Source: Flavobacteriaceae bacterium | Lineage (GTDB): Bacteria > Bacteroidota > Bacteroidia > Flavobacteriales > Flavobacteriaceae | DNA length: 6,676 bases | NCBI GenBank assembly: GCA_949507465.1 | Contig: CATEMS010000352.1 | Coordinates: forward strand, 1-6,676 | Direction of reading: 5' to 3' | In this document: positions 6,375-6,676 of the stretch, in pieces | Layout: every line of letters begins with the position of its first letter | Position numbering within the stretch: the first letter of the stretch is position 1 | Translations under genes and position numbers: made by a program | The notes under the pieces: model-generated | What the model was told of the DNA's origin: nothing | What the model saw: only the letters and a program-made list of their open reading frames with translations | Database searches by the model: none

Positions 6375-6676
6375 ATGGGACAAAAAACACAACATTATGT
6401 GCAAGGGCAATGGCAAACGGGAAGTGGAGAAGGAACTCCTGTTTTTGATTCTATAACCGGCGAGCATTTTACCAGCACTACTGTAGGGGGATTAGATGTT
6501 GCCTCTATATTGCAGTACGGCCGTGATAAAGGAGATACATTACGCAAGATGACCTTCCAGCAGCGAGGAAATATGCTCAAGAGTTTGGCGATGTATCTTA
6601 CTAAAAGGAAACAAGCTTTTTATGAAATTAGCTACAAAACCGGGGCTACAAAGAGAGATAGTTGGATTGATATAGA
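6375..6676 (+). CDS. paaZ: PaaZ, oxepin-CoA ring-opening enzyme (5' part only)
   Basis: Exactly 100 full codons lie in the window and the gene continues past the right edge. The encoded start is the N-terminus of the aldehyde dehydrogenase domain of PaaZ: a G-Q-W-Q-T-G-S-G-E-G segment near residues 11-20, K-G-D-T-L-R-K-M-T-F-Q-Q-R-G at about 52-64, and Y-K-T-G-A-T-K-R-D-S-W-I-D-I at 87-100, which closely resembles the PaaZ pattern. In the known enzyme a C-terminal MaoC-type hydratase domain opens the oxepin ring, and the ALDH domain oxidises the semialdehyde with NADP+. Whether this gene is the full fusion cannot be seen. The ATG at 6375 is the only ATG in frame back to the paaJ stop. The lead is A-rich with no Shine-Dalgarno. 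Confidence 0.93.
   Translation, partial: MGQKTQHYVQGQWQTGSGEGTPVFDSITGEHFTSTTVGGLDVASILQYGRDKGDTLRKMTFQQRGNMLKSLAMYLTKRKQAFYEISYKTGATKRDSWIDI

Noticed and set aside
6395..6580. 61-codon open frame on the minus strand near the right edge
   Set aside because: It is antisense to the recognisable PaaZ N-terminus on the + strand and has no independent support.
1..6676. Mobile elements, CRISPR arrays, tRNA genes or a novel defence-type system
   Set aside because: Every gene is a recognised paa pathway member on one strand with gaps of 63 nt or less. No array-like repeats, transposase fragments or tRNA-like sequences were seen.

Overview
The window is a nine-gene stretch, all on the + strand, of a phenylacetic acid (paa) catabolic operon. 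It carries the 3' tail of paaE, complete paaA, paaB, paaC, paaD, paaG, paaH, paaI and paaJ, and the 5' end of paaZ running off the right edge. The AT-rich sequence, the A/T-rich translation starts with little or no Shine-Dalgarno sequence, and the protein character all suggest a Bacteroidota member, probably Flavobacteriia. This taxonomic call is an inference, since no rRNA or marker gene is present.

Layout: 1-111 is the end of the reductase PaaE. 123-2642 encodes the ring-epoxidase subunits PaaA, PaaB and PaaC and the assembly factor PaaD, with gaps of 1 to 17 nt. After a 54-nt gap come paaG, paaH and paaI (2697-5044), which are adjacent or overlap by one base. After a 52-nt gap with a terminator-like hairpin comes paaJ (5097-6311), and after a 63-nt gap comes paaZ (from 6375). 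No stretch above 63 nt lacks a gene.

How the genes work together: phenylacetyl-CoA is epoxidised by PaaABC(D)E. PaaG isomerises the ring epoxide to the oxepin. PaaZ opens the oxepin and oxidises the resulting aldehyde. PaaJ thiolysis, hydration, and dehydrogenation by PaaH then lead to 3-oxoadipyl-CoA, which PaaJ cleaves to acetyl-CoA and succinyl-CoA. PaaI is a thioesterase thought to rescue CoA from dead-end intermediates. The ligase PaaK, the hydratase PaaF and any regulator are not in the window.

I see no new biological system here. The pathway is well known. The points worth a second look are modest: a compact PaaH, paaE placed before paaA, no paaF between paaE and paaG, a possible internal promoter at the end of paaD, and a possible attenuator between paaI and paaJ.
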